In this document: in pieces, positions 1 through 11,400 of the stretch | How the letters are laid out: each line of letters opens with the position of its first letter | How positions within the stretch are numbered: position 1 is the stretch's first letter | Origin: Apteryx mantelli | Taxonomy: Eukaryota; Chordata; Aves; Apterygiformes; Apterygidae | Length of the DNA: 64,000 nt | Reading direction: 5' to 3' | Assembly (NCBI RefSeq): GCF_036417845.1 | Contig: NC_089979.1 | Location: 10,097,424 to 10,161,423 of the forward strand | Position numbers and translations under genes: made by a program | Notes under the pieces: model-generated | What the model saw: only the letters and a program-made list of their open reading frames with translations | Databases searched by the model: none | Told to the model about the DNA's origin: nothing

Positions 1-3000
1 TTGGGAAGGTATTGAAAAACCATTAATATACTTAAAATCAATTTGAAAAATGGAGAAATGTGTTAAATTCATTTCTTTCCTACAAAAAGTTCTGTTTTTA
101 TCAAATAATCTTTTCACCGCCCAGGAAATTTTCCAGCAAGAACGTTAACGCCATTTCTAATAGCGGTGCCTTAGTCAAACAGAATCAGTTAGTTCATATA
201 TGCAGTGTATCCACGAACTGCAATCGTGAGCATCTCAGAAATAGCTGTTATGTGTAATGTTATTTATTTAGGTTCCTGCTACCTAAAATGGAAGCAATAA
301 AACAAAACACCAGTTCAGAGATTCAGGCAAATCACCAGAAGTTACTGCTCCCATCACCAGTTCAACAGTTAGCCTTTTTCTGTTTCTCTACACCACGAAT
401 TTCCCTCAAACAATTCAACACACCTGGACACAGTTAGGAAGAAAAATATAAAACACCTCCCAAGTACTGCAGTCAGGTTTGTTCTGGCAGTTTCTGTATC
501 TGTATTCTATTGGCAGTTGGCTGCTGGCACAGAAATTCATGCCAAAATTAATGTTTTCTTTCGCATACAACATACGGAGCTCTTTCCACTGAATTCCATC
601 CGACAACGGGCTTCTGGTAACGCTGTTGTCAAAACCTCCTAGTGGGACCGGGCAACACCGCTAATCGCTGCTGGGGGTCTCAAGGTGTCGGCGGCGCTCT
701 TAAACGCCAGTGAAACAACAGACTGACGGAGCCGCTGTTTGCGAGTCAGCAAAATGGCTTTTAACGCTGCCAAGGATTAACCGCCAGACGGAAGTTTCTA
801 GCGGGGGAAGTTCAGATCTAAATGTGATAGCTACGACTGACCTCAAAGTCAGAGACGGGAAGATGTTTTACTGAAATGTGAAATAGCAACAATTGTAAAT
901 TTGCAAAATTTTCCAGCCTCAGACTGTACCCACAAACGGTGAACCTGTGCCTAGCGCTGTGCGTAGCTGTGTCTACTGCTACCGCGTGTTCTTCTGTTGG
1001 GGCAAAGCTCAGGCCCAGGGCGCAAAACAGATTTTCAACACATAGCACATACAAATAACATAACGTTATTTGGAAAATATCTGGGTTGTTTTACTTTCCT
1101 CCTGAACTGGCATTAAAACACTTTTGAAGATGGTTTTCAGGCCTCATTCATAATGTTGTCATAGTATCAGGGTGAATGAGAAGTATTGTCTCAGTGAACT
1201 CTTTAGAAACCAAAAATAAATTGCCACTAACCAACCTTAGAGCACTCATTTTTTGCAGACTTTTTAAAAACTGATGGTAGCATATGAGTTTGTGGCAGTA
1301 TAAACCAAACCTTTGAGGGGAAGCAGTGTTCAGCCCCAGCCGTGCCTGCTTGCTTACCTGCAGCTGGCGAATCTGGACTCGGACCAGAAGTTAGGTGTCA
1401 CATAATGGTGGATCCTGAAAAAAGTGGACCAAGACTTTGAGGAGTTGTGTTGTACTTTCTTCTAGGCCCACAAAAACTCTGTGTCCTGACTAGTTTGACA
1501 GAATGATATTAGTAGTCATGGACTTACAGCCCTAAATGCAGGTAAGAGATCTGCAGAGGCATTTGCACTGGACCTCAGTAGATCTGGGATGGAGGCTGGA
1601 CCTACTGACTGCTGTAGGAAGGTCTAGCTGGAATCACCACAGCCAAGGATGGGAGAAAGCCCTTAGGAGTATATTAGGGCTCTAGAAAGTGCAAAACATT
1701 TAGCCTAAAGCATTTGCTATGGTACCTTACTCTCCTGCAGGAGAATGTGAACTGAGGCAGGAGATGATGCAGACTGAGGAGAAGCGAAGCCACTGTGTGA
1801 CCTTCATGTGCATATGAAAAGCCTGGCATGGGCCTGCTCAGCAGTAGGCTTCAGATAGGGGATAAGAACAGTAATGGGGACTTTAAGAGCTTTTACAGTT
1901 AATTTCAGTGAAAATGACTCTAATGCTCCTACAGAGGTCATTCGTGTGTAGCTCTTGCATGTGGGGTTTTTCAGTGAGTACAAAGTATTCGCAGAAGTGC
2001 TCTGATTTCTTAGTAAACTGGTCCTTTGCAGACCCACAAAGCTGCCCCTCGTTTGGTGCTGGTTCATGCTTTGCCATCTGAGAGCACATCAGGCATCTCA
2101 AAAAGCTCCAGGGCCCCAAAACCGCTCTGAAGAACACCCCGGTTGCACTATATGTCCCCAGCATCATTCCTGGGAACACCAGAACTACGGTGGTTGGCAT
2201 TTTTCAAAAATACCATTTTCCATAGACTCTCAGCACAGCAACTGGCTGTGTTTTAAAGACTGGGTCTTAGAGTAGAAATGTTTGGTAACTTGAGCTGCAG
2301 CGTAGTCAGAGGCAGCTGTGTTGTACAGGGTGGAAGAAGGCTGTAAAACTGCCCCATCCCTAGGGAGTGCTGTGAGTGCTTCACAAGCTGGGGAGGGGAT
2401 TCCGTGTCCCGAAACTGCTCTCAGCTAAATCTGTGCATTAAAATGGCACTTTGTTTGCCATCCAGGATAGATACCAGACACTTAAGGGATCCATCCTCAG
2501 AAAGAGACTGCTGAGAGGTGAACATTAGGCATTTCTCTTCTTTCTTTCTTTTTTTTTTTCTCTCTGAACTTTTTCTTTTACTCCTGGGTTAAAAAAATAA
2601 GCCAGAAATGCTCATTAAGAAAAAAAAGAAGGTGTTGGCACAGAGGGAGGACAGTTTGGCAGTCTTAAAGCTGAGTTCGGCCTCAGTTCTGTTCCAGACC
2701 CGACCTACTCTTATCATTGATTGAGGTATTTTTAATGGCTTTTAAAAAAAATAAATACAAGAAAATGGATAGTTCAATCAATGCAGTATCTTTAATTCAA
2801 TATTCATCTGAATTGATGTTCGCTTCCAAGTTTCAGTTCTGCATGAAACACAGCATTGTATTAAGGAAGTTGTGGGGGAACTTGTAGGTTTTGGCAGCTG
2901 GGATGAGGGGAAACTGTGGTTTTTAGATTAGACAAAGGTGTGGGAATCAGCTCTTTAGCTCGTGGTCTGATCAGCAGGGCTCGTGCACGTCGCCTGCGCG

Positions 3001-3019
3001 CATTTTTGTTGCGAGTGTT
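1..3019. other. non-coding stretch, no gene seen
   Basis: Short open frames of 60-105 codons occur on both strands, but none has a recognisable domain, a sensible exon structure or biased composition. The segment at about 630-800 has several scattered CpGs but is too short and weak to call an island. A pyrimidine run lies near 2535-2560 and A-rich runs near 2590-2630. I see no repeat family that I can name. Confidence 0.6.
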
Positions 3020-3720
3020 TAGATGCTGTCACACCACTGAGGCGAGCAGGGTGCAAGAACCCGTCCCATGGGCCTGGTGCTAGGAGGCTGGTCTGAAGGA
3101 GCAACTCGCCTACGCTCTGGCGCTATCCCTTTTAAGAAAATCAGTGCAGGCCAGCGCCAGGGTAAAGGCAGTAAATCGCCCATCCTGACATGCCGAATGG
3201 GCCCGAGGAACCACAAGAATGAACATAGCTCCTCCAGAGCATTGCGAAATGCTTTGCGGGACGCTCTTTTCAGCCTCTCTCCGTGGCTGGAAGGATGAGG
3301 GGTCTCCTTTCCGCAAAGCGCCGGCTCACTCGGCTGGGGAGGGATCCCACGAGGCACCGAACCGCTGCCCGGCTTCCCACACCAGGGAGGATGGGCGGTT
3401 GGTTGCCGAAGAAGCTGCGGCCGCGGCGGGATTCGCTTCGATTTCAGGGCGCTTTCATTTCACGTCTTCAACAGCGGCCTCCAGCTTCAGGCGAGGCCTC
3501 GGCCGTTCCCCAGGCGAGGCGCAGCTCCTCTGCCGGCTCTGCAGCGATGGCGGCAGCGTGCCATCCCGGCTTCCCTCTGCCGTTCCCCAGCTTTCCACCA
3601 CCCTGGCAAGGACGGGGGAGGGCTCCAGGCACTGCCCCATCCCTGTGCCCACATGAGCTGCCTGGGGAAAAAGAGATCTCCTCTCCAGCTGGGACATCTC
3701 TGCCTACGATGCTTCCAAGC
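3020..3720. promoter_or_regulatory. CpG-rich patch 1 (possible orphan promoter or CpG island)
   Basis: G+C and CpG density rise sharply, most clearly at about 3290-3560, where NotI-like GCGGCCGC-type cores and many CG dinucleotides cluster in a window otherwise poor in CpG. In vertebrates such unmethylated patches usually mark promoters or developmental regulatory elements. Open frames of up to 147 codons on both strands (for example 3219-3656 and 3283-3726 on plus, 3468-3953 on minus) are expected from GC-rich DNA, which has few stop codons; their translations look like low-complexity Ala/Pro/Arg/Ser sequence and match no family I know. No TATA box or clear first-exon donor fixes a direction. 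Confidence 0.45.
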
Positions 3721-5684
3721 TTCTGATGACTGCAGCTTTCAGGGCAAGCATATTTCCAGATATTTTCTGTGACTGCGCTCTCTGCTCTGTGATTCAGTCT
3801 CGTGAGATATGCAGGGCTTTCCATGGCAACCGCAGAGATGGCTTTCTTCTTAAAGAAACAGTGAGTAAGAGAAAATGAGAAGTTTAACTGGATAATATCA
3901 ACCAGTTTAAGGCCATCAGGAAGCCTATCAAAACAAACCCCACCAGCAGGCACACAGCTCGCTCCCCAACGGGAGCAGGAGCAAGGGAAAACAGCATGTG
4001 ACAGATGTTAGTCACAGGCCTGAATGCACTGCAGAAAAAGGCTGCAGCACCACGAACCTCGGTAGCTGCACAAACCCAGAGCAGGAGCCCAGCAAGCATC
4101 TGCTCCTGTTCTTACTTCACCTCTCGCAGCATCTTCTCACCTCTCCAGATGAAGCCCTTCCTCATTCCTTCACCAAGTCTGTGGGATCTGCTTTTAAAGT
4201 GCATTTATACTCATTCCCACCAAAAAATTTTGGTTTGCCAGTGCTAACTATATCTGCTCAAATGCCCATCCAGATTGGCATCTTCACAGCAATCCCAGCC
4301 AGTCTCCATCTCTTTTCTCCCTTTTCCACTAACCATCAATGTTCTCCATTTCTCTGCATCTCCTTCAGAGCTAACATTTTGTTTGAAGCTCCACAACATT
4401 ACTTCAACCACTTCTTTAGACACCTCAGTAGCTGTCACTGTAATGGCTGTACCACTTATAATGGTTTGTGTAACACTTTGTGCCTTGCTCCCCTGATTTT
4501 ACTGGGAGATCCTTTGGGTAGGCACCGTGCCATTTTCAGTTTTGATGACAAAGGAAGGGAGCAACCATTCCTGAGATATTGTGCTAGCTGTCAAATGTGT
4601 TAGATATCATTAACAGAGCTATAACTGAGAAGCAAAGGGACCGGAAGGGACTAACTTAAGATGAGTGAAAACCCTAAATATCCTCCTTGAGAAAGAATGT
4701 AGAAAAGGCTTTGCTAAGTCTGCAGAGCTGTTACAACCAGAAGGAAAATGTCTGTTCAGGATGGAACCTGAAAACTGGCTAAACTTCCTAGGATGATATT
4801 AATAAACAGAATCAGAAAAGAAACCTCTCTGCTGGGAATCTCCAGTAGTCTGTGGAGTTGCCACTATTGTAGGTAGCAGAATTTTCTCTGTTGACGTATT
4901 TCCTTATTACCAGTTTAGCAGTGTGATTTTGAGTTGCAATCTCACACCATCCAGAAGAGAACCACAGCAGCCAAGTTACAAAGCATTTTAGGTTGGCATG
5001 ACCTTAACCTCTCTTGTTCAACACTTCTGCCATACATAGATACTGAGAGACACATTGACTCAGGGATGCAAATGCATGCTCCCAGATCCATGCTTATACC
5101 AGCAGAGATTTTCCTCTTTGTCTTTGCTGTGAGACTGCGATGTGCTCTGGGTCTGTGCCAAGGAAGCTCCACGCTGAGATTCCTTAAGTGATTGACTTGC
5201 TCACAGTGATTTATCCTCACCACTGAGAGCTGAGGCTTAAGCATGGACGTCTTGCTGGTGTCTGAGACTCCTCTTCCCAAGGACTCAACTCTACATGCCT
5301 GCCCATGCTGCATGAAGAGCTGGAGTATCTAAACCAAGGGCTGCTACAACTACGCTCCTTTGTGAACATAGCTCTAAACGTACAAGAATTGTCACCCACG
5401 TTCCATGGATGCTGAGGATCTAGACCAAAAGCAGTCTGGATGTTATACCTGGGAATGAAACCTCAATCTCTTGAGCAAGGACCCTCACCAGAATGAAAAT
5501 CCAGCATTCCCATATTAGAGCAAATAATTATTCTGCATGCACATTTTGCCTTCAAAACACAGGTGTGGTCATTTGGGGAGGTTTATATTAAAACAGCAGT
5601 AAACATTTGTTTGATACCAGTCAGGAGATGCAGTTAGGGGTTCAGTGACTTGGTGCAGCTATTTTCTGACTAGATCCTATGGAG
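3721..5684. other. non-coding stretch, no gene seen
   Basis: Composition returns to AT-rich background immediately after the CpG patch. The open frame at 3998-4603 (201 codons) is the longest here, but its translation is a Ser/Leu/His/Phe-rich string with no domain, typical of a chance pyrimidine-rich frame. A donor-like ACA/GTGAGTAAG sits near 3856-3866 without a convincing exon. No named repeat is seen. Confidence 0.5.
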
Positions 5685-5785
5685 CACTTTGGAAAGTGGG
5701 TTATGTGATTTACTCAGTCTCATGGAAACCAGGATTAGGACCAGCAGCAGAACTCTCGTATCCCAGCTTCCAAATCTGAGCCATA
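5685..5785 (-). repeat. possible MIR-like (CORE-SINE) fossil, antisense
   Basis: The stretch reads like an antisense MIR-type SINE: a GTGATTTACTCAG segment resembling the antisense 'GTGACTTGCCCAAGGTCA' landmark, then CCAGGATTAGGACCAGCAGC resembling the 'GCCAGGATTCGAACCC' landmark. The match is remembered, heavily diverged and has no clear ends, so this is tentative. Confidence 0.3.
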
Positions 5786-7247
5786 CCCGCAAAACTATCC
5801 TTCCTTCCTCCCACGGCAGCTCTTGTGCAACTTCACTGGGGGAGGAAAAAAAAATAGTCTGTGCTTGCTAATTAGAAAATGACTTTAGTAGCAAAAGCAA
5901 TTTTGTTTTTAAAGAAGTTTTAAATTACAAAGGGTCAAGGAGGGAAGGGGAGAAACCTATAAAAACAGATAATCTACAGTGTTCCACTAAATGGGATATA
6001 GTCTAATCTTTACAAGACAAATGTTTCCCCCGATAGAATACATATTTGTTCTTACAAACGTCTGGAGTAAAATCCTGAACCACCATAAACTGGTGCAGCT
6101 CCTTTGAAGTCTGCCAGGCTTCTGCAAGCTAGGCAGGCTGAGGATTGGGTCTGGAAAACTTTCTCTTCATTTGAATATTAAAGAGGGCTAATAAAGCAAA
6201 CAGGACATGGTAAGTTCTGGAGGAAACTTTGGCTGCCAAGGGACCATTTGGATGTGAGCACAGTTTTTAATAGTACACTAGTCATTTTGTTGTGGTTACA
6301 GAGCCAGACGCAAAAAGCATCTCCTGCTGCTTCATAGATTAAATACCTAATGTTTGCATGAAGTACTGCATCAGTGCTAAGTGTTATTACTTCGGTTAGT
6401 ACAGGTTTGCAGTGAATGCCAGCAGCCCCTTTGAGACGGCTTTCTCCCCTTTTGCATATACCTCCACCTTCCTCTAAACTCATAGCCACATCCTGCCCTC
6501 TGCTTCACAGGGTGGGATGTCTCCATAGAGCTGAAGACACTTGCTTTCCCATAATCCTTGGGACAATGTTGTCTTGTCTGCAGAAGTGTATTTGAGTGTT
6601 TGCATAGCAGGAAGACATAAAAAGCCTTTTCTCTCTTTGCCTGTTTTACTCAAAAGCCAGCTGTCATCACACCCTACACTCAAGAGACGCGACCTGCAGT
6701 CACGTTGCATGTTCCCCTTTCTCCAGCTACCCTGAAGTCCCGTTTGCAATGATATGCTGGGGAGACCCTGGGAAGGAGCAGCTCCACTTCTCCCTTGTCA
6801 GGGCAGTATGTAAAAAAATATCCCTGGTAGTTTTCCCTTCCTGCATGTGCTATGAACCAGCTTGTTCACATTCATCATCATTTCCAAGGCACAGAGGATG
6901 AGGGTACATAGCACATCAGAATCAGTCTTTGTTTTCTCATCATCTTTACAATAGAAGTCTGGGAGAAAAGAGGAAACAGTGCTGAGACCTGAAGTTCCTC
7001 TTTATGTTTCTATAGGAATTTCCTACAAAAGGGGTGTGGATTTTCCAGGGAAATGAGTTATTCACTCACCGTTTGTGCTGGGAAACCTCTGGAGGGGGAG
7101 GGCGAGAGAGATGGGAAGGGAATATTCATAGAAAATATATCCATGCACAGGAAACTTGTATTACTGCAAAGTCACAGCCCATTACTGAAATACACATGGA
7201 AAAAGTTAGTTTTACACTGCTTGTTGAATAACTATATACATAAAAGG
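5786..7247. other. non-coding stretch, no gene seen
   Basis: Ordinary AT-leaning non-coding sequence. The open frames (for example 6178-6489 minus, 6480-6749 minus, 7034-7231 plus) are short, unrelated in frame and without recognisable motifs. A GATGG/TAAGTTC donor-like site occurs near 6208 but lacks a supporting exon. Confidence 0.5.
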
Positions 7248-7543
7248 AGAGTTACAGAGAAGATGGAGCTAGGCTCTTCTTAGAAGCTTACAACAAATGG
7301 ACAAGAGGCAACAGGCACAAGCTGCAGCAAAGGAAGCTCTGACTGGACATATAGACAACAAGTTTCTACCATGACCATGATTAAGCACCGGAATAGTTGC
7401 CCAGCGAGGCTGTAGGACCCCCATCCTTGGAGATTTTCAATATTTAACGTACAACTTTGAAGCTGTCCCTGCTTTGAGCAAGTGGTTGGACCAGGGATTT
7501 CCAAAGGTCTCTGCCAACCTCAATTACTCTGTGGCTCTGTGAT
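7248..7543 (+). mobile_element. CR1 LINE, 3'-terminal fragment (older copy)
   Basis: A 5'-truncated CR1 retrotransposon in sense orientation. Landmarks in order: the end of the reverse-transcriptase frame (AGATGGAGCTAGGCTCTTCT, then GGACAAGAGGCAACAGGCAC, the DNA behind the conserved 'D-R-x-R-G-N-G-H' stretch), GGAATAGTTGCCCAGCGAGG ('W-N-R-L-P-R' region), CCATCCTTGGAGATTTTCAA, and the 3' UTR (CCCTGCTTTGAGCAAGTGGT, GGACCAGGGATTTCC). It ends in the tail TCTGTGGCTCTGTGAT, a decayed pair of the 8-bp CR1 tail units. Indels break the frame, so it codes for nothing now. Divergence from CR1 is clearly greater than in the 49.1-50.0 kb copy, suggesting an earlier insertion. I am confident it is CR1 but not of the subfamily. 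Confidence 0.8.
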
Positions 7544-7764
7544 ATATATGAATGAACTGTGTGCTATGCATGATGTATTGCAGATGTAACATGCTTTTTA
7601 AAGCTCATTTTAAAACAATGCCTGATTTTTTTCAGTATTAAGTTTCTATAAAAAGTCATCAATATTTCCCTGAAATTTTCCCTGATTTAGCTCAAATTTT
7701 CCCTAGTTTCCATCGGAAGTCAAAATGAATTAGTTCTTTCTGCATAAGAGCATAAATTTATGAG

Positions 7765-8482
7765 AAATATCCTACTGTGTCAGATCTATCATCCATCTAC
7801 TCCAACAGTGACAGTAGGAGATGCTATTTAGGGACAACTCACAAGCCTAAGTGCTATCTATGGTTTATTTCCCTCATACTCCCCCGTCATCTACAATCAC
7901 TGGCATTGGGATGTTCAAGGACATATCCGTGCCTATTACCTCCAGTTTCTGCTCATGGCCTGTTTCACAGCCTCCCATTGCAGCAATTCCAGAAGCTGAC
8001 TACACCCTATGTAAAGTCATTCTTTCTTTTATGTGTTTTAAAAAGCTTCTCTGCTGGTTTCAGTGAGCGCCGTGTGGTTTCAGTATTGTGGGATTCGATC
8101 AATAACAGCTCTGCATTCACACTGTTCACCACCGCCCCGAGTCTACAGACCCTAACCACATCCCCCTCAGCCTTCTCTTCAGATGGAAAAACCCCCGCCT
8201 TTTTAGCTTCTCCTCATAAGGCAGCTGCTCCAATCCCCAGGTTATTTTTGTTGCCTTTCTGGGTACTTCCTCTTTTACGCCCGTGAGATGCAGACACAAC
8301 ACCCAGGATGTGGGAGCACCTAAGCTGTAGCAGCAAAATGACTTCTTCCGTTATGCTTGCAATACCTTCCTGGATGATGCCAACATTGTGTTTGTTTCCA
8401 TTTAACATTAAGCCAGTGATTTCTGAGAACTGTCAATGATGGCTCCAAGATCTCTTTCCTGAGTTGTAATGCTCTTTACCTT
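7765..8482 (-). mobile_element. ancient CR1/L3-like LINE, 3' part, antisense
   Basis: Read on the minus strand this is the 3' end of an old CR1/L3-type LINE. On the plus strand the landmarks are CCTACTGTGTCAGATCTATC (antisense of the 'TAGATGGAC..TTGGTCTGACCCAGTA' 3' end), GTGACAGTAGGAGATGCT, CAGAAGCTGACTACACCCTA, CCTCAGCCTTCTCTTC, TTAGCTTCTCCTCATAAGGC, TTTTTGTTGCCTTTCTGGGT and GGCTCCAAGATCTCTTTCCT. These occur in the expected order and spacing for the C-terminal reverse-transcriptase region plus 3' UTR. Stops and indels are frequent. Its 3' end faces the 3' end of the CR1 copy at 7248-7543, about 220 bp away; the two belong to different subfamilies. The landmarks are recalled from sauropsid LINE consensus sequences, so the family name is provisional. 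Confidence 0.72.
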
Positions 8483-11400
8483 TTTGTTATAAAAATCCAT
8501 AAAGCTACGTAAAAGCAAGAAGGCTCTGTGAGTAGGTAGTCTAATATCAAGAATACCTTAAAAAATACTTCAACTCATTTTTAAATAATGAAGCTAATAA
8601 GCAAAATAATTAAAAATAACTACCCTAGTCAGGACTACATTAAATACAAAGCTTATCTGCACTTTCTTAACTCCATCCTGTGTCAGTGAATGGGAGGGCC
8701 TGGTCTTTAACTGCATTATCACATATTATTTCTCAAGCAATACATTTGTAAAAATTCCATTACTGAAGCTTGGCTTGTATTTCCCTGCACTTCACTGTAC
8801 ATTTTTTCCTGGAAATTTTCTCAGGCTTCACTTTCTGACAGTCTTCAGAAGAAATTATGCACTCACTGTAAAGATGTTTAAAGAATTAACATTAGTGATG
8901 CTTGTTCAAGGTTAGGTTGCTATATGTGTGCGTTTGGTCTGGACAGCAGTGATATTCCTGTGTGCTGATCTGGAACACATGCTGTTTCTCAAGTTTGACT
9001 TTTTCCCCTTGCACGGCCAGTATAAAGCACAATGGAACTTTTTGTCTACAGAGTTTCCACAGATTAAATGTTTGTTAAGAGTTATTCTTGAAAAAGTTGT
9101 AACATACACTTGAGGTGCACAGACCCATTCCAGGGCTGATCCAAGGAAGGGTTGTCTTTTGGGCAAGAAAATGAGGAACAATAATACATAATACTGTGCC
9201 TTGAATGGGAGAGTGTTTATGAGAAAAATCAAGGCTGATAACCAGATAACAGAGTATTATGGTAACAAACACAGTGAAAAATGAGTCAAAAAAGCTTTAC
9301 ATGGCAGTATTTGCAGCTAAACAAAAGTAGTATACCCACTATTTAGTGTTTACGTGATCATTCAATCACACGAGCCCACTGCCTGTGCAGGAGACATTAA
9401 CCTTCAATATTTGATAACTGCTGAGTTTTGAGATATGGATTGTGCAGTCTGAATTTTTAGAGACTTTTGTTTTGTCACGGCCTACAATCAAGAAGCATTC
9501 ACTCTAAAGAGCTTTTAGTGACTTTTATCATTGCTGCCTCTTTCATTGCCATGAAATGGGAACGTACACATCCTCAGGCTAAATGCTGCTCTGCATTGGA
9601 CACTGGATGAGTTACTATGGAGAAAGTCATGTATGAAACTCATTTCAAAATCTGCCTTCAGGTTCTGAACACAAACTCAAATCTTCTTGCATTGACCTAT
9701 CAGCTTGCAGAATAAAAAACGGAGGTGGGTGAAGGGCAGAGTCATCCATCCTGGGATTCAAACATCTCTCAACACGGTCTTGGTACAGAAAACCTGAAGG
9801 TTGGGCTGCCAAGCCATGAGGAAGAGACACAGAAAACTGGAAAAAAAAGAAAAAAAAAAAGAAATTGCATGGACCTCAACATCAGAGAGAACAGGCAGCT
9901 CCTGTATAATCCAATTTTTTTCCCCCTCTGAAAATGTCCAGGTCACTTCTGCCTGGCAACAAGCCGGGGTGGCAATAGGTTTTCCACGGTGCTGCTGCAT
10001 GGGAGCATTCAAAGCAAAGGCCTGGGTGTGGGGGCTGCAGAACATCTCTGAACCTACGCTCCCACTCCCTGGTGAACTTCTTTGAAGTCGCCCTGGCGAG
10101 GAATAACTCTGTGATGTGATGGCAAGGTAAAGCGCATACCCAGGTTCCCCAGGGGACCAGAATGGAGGAGGAGATTCATGTGATTACTGCTAATCATGCC
10201 TCTGATGACAGAAGCCTGAGAAGGAGCTCAGATAACAAAGCAGCACTTAAACAATGAATGAGGAATCACTTACTTCTAACAGAGTCTAAATGCCCAGCCT
10301 GAAGACTCACCTGTCCCTCACTTGTGAGGAACATTGAACGGGTGCCTTTGCCCAGGTGAAGGGAATGTCCCTCCAAAAATCCATGTTTGGAAAAATCATA
10401 TCTTTGCTAAATGAGACACTTCTCTTTTTCATCCACTAAATGACATTCACAGATGTACACTGAATACAGCAGCTGATCCTAGCAATCCAGCTCTGCAGGG
10501 AAAGGCGAGAGGAGCTGGAGGAGTTAGGACCCGGGGGCTCAACACACCACTGCAGCAAAGCTGCCTGAAAGCAATTAGCTCCTGCATGAGCTGGGATGTT
10601 CTCTCCTCTGCCTTTGAAACCACTGTGGCCAGGCCTGCCTGGGCTACCCTTATGGCAACTAGCTTTAACAAAAAAAAAAAGATAATAATAACCAGGTTAG
10701 CATATTGACATCAGAAGTCAAGCTATATGTGAATTAAGTACATCCATTCCCAAGCTGTGAAGTTATTTAGTCAGAACCACTGTGCCAGGAAGGAGAGGAA
10801 ATATTTATTATTTTTTTATGATGGCAGGATCAAGACTTGGAGTGGCTGTGACAGGTCCTGCTGCTGCCATAAGAATCAGTGATTAAAACAAGATGATGTT
10901 TATCCAGAGCCAGCACTGAAACAAGCTGTTTAAAAGGGAAGTTTGTTTATGGCACAGTAGTACCTGGTCTCCCCCCGAATGTGCTCCCTCTTCCAGGACA
11001 CCATCTGCTCTGTGAGGTGCAGAACTGTTTTGAAGCAGCTAAACATGGGGACTCCCTTGCCTGGTGAGGACAAGCAGCTTGCTAGACCATAACATCCTTC
11101 TTTTCCTCTCCATTTAACAAAAACCTATGCCTGGTGGAGAACTGGTCCTAAATCAGTGATATTTCTTGGCTTTTCTCTTGTAATGAGGTAGCAGCTCTGG
11201 CCACCTCAACTGCACCTGCTTTTCTGGGCCTTTATGCTCCGAGAAACATCCTCCCTTGTTTGCAGCATACTCTGCACGTCACTCAGTTCGTGGTGTTCAC
11301 ATCTTTGCATGGAGAACAGAACAACGATCCTCTTCAGGACTGCAACTGCAAACATCTTGCACCTTCAGCTTGTTCTCTATATTTTAGTCACATCAATTTC

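Noticed and set aside
3219..3726. Overlapping open frames of 145-147 codons in CpG patch 1
   Set aside because: Low stop-codon frequency in GC-rich DNA explains them; the translations have no domain and similar frames exist on both strands.
3998..4603. 201-codon plus frame, second longest in the window
   Set aside because: Ser/Leu/Phe/His-rich translation of pyrimidine-rich DNA without domain, splice sites or promoter.
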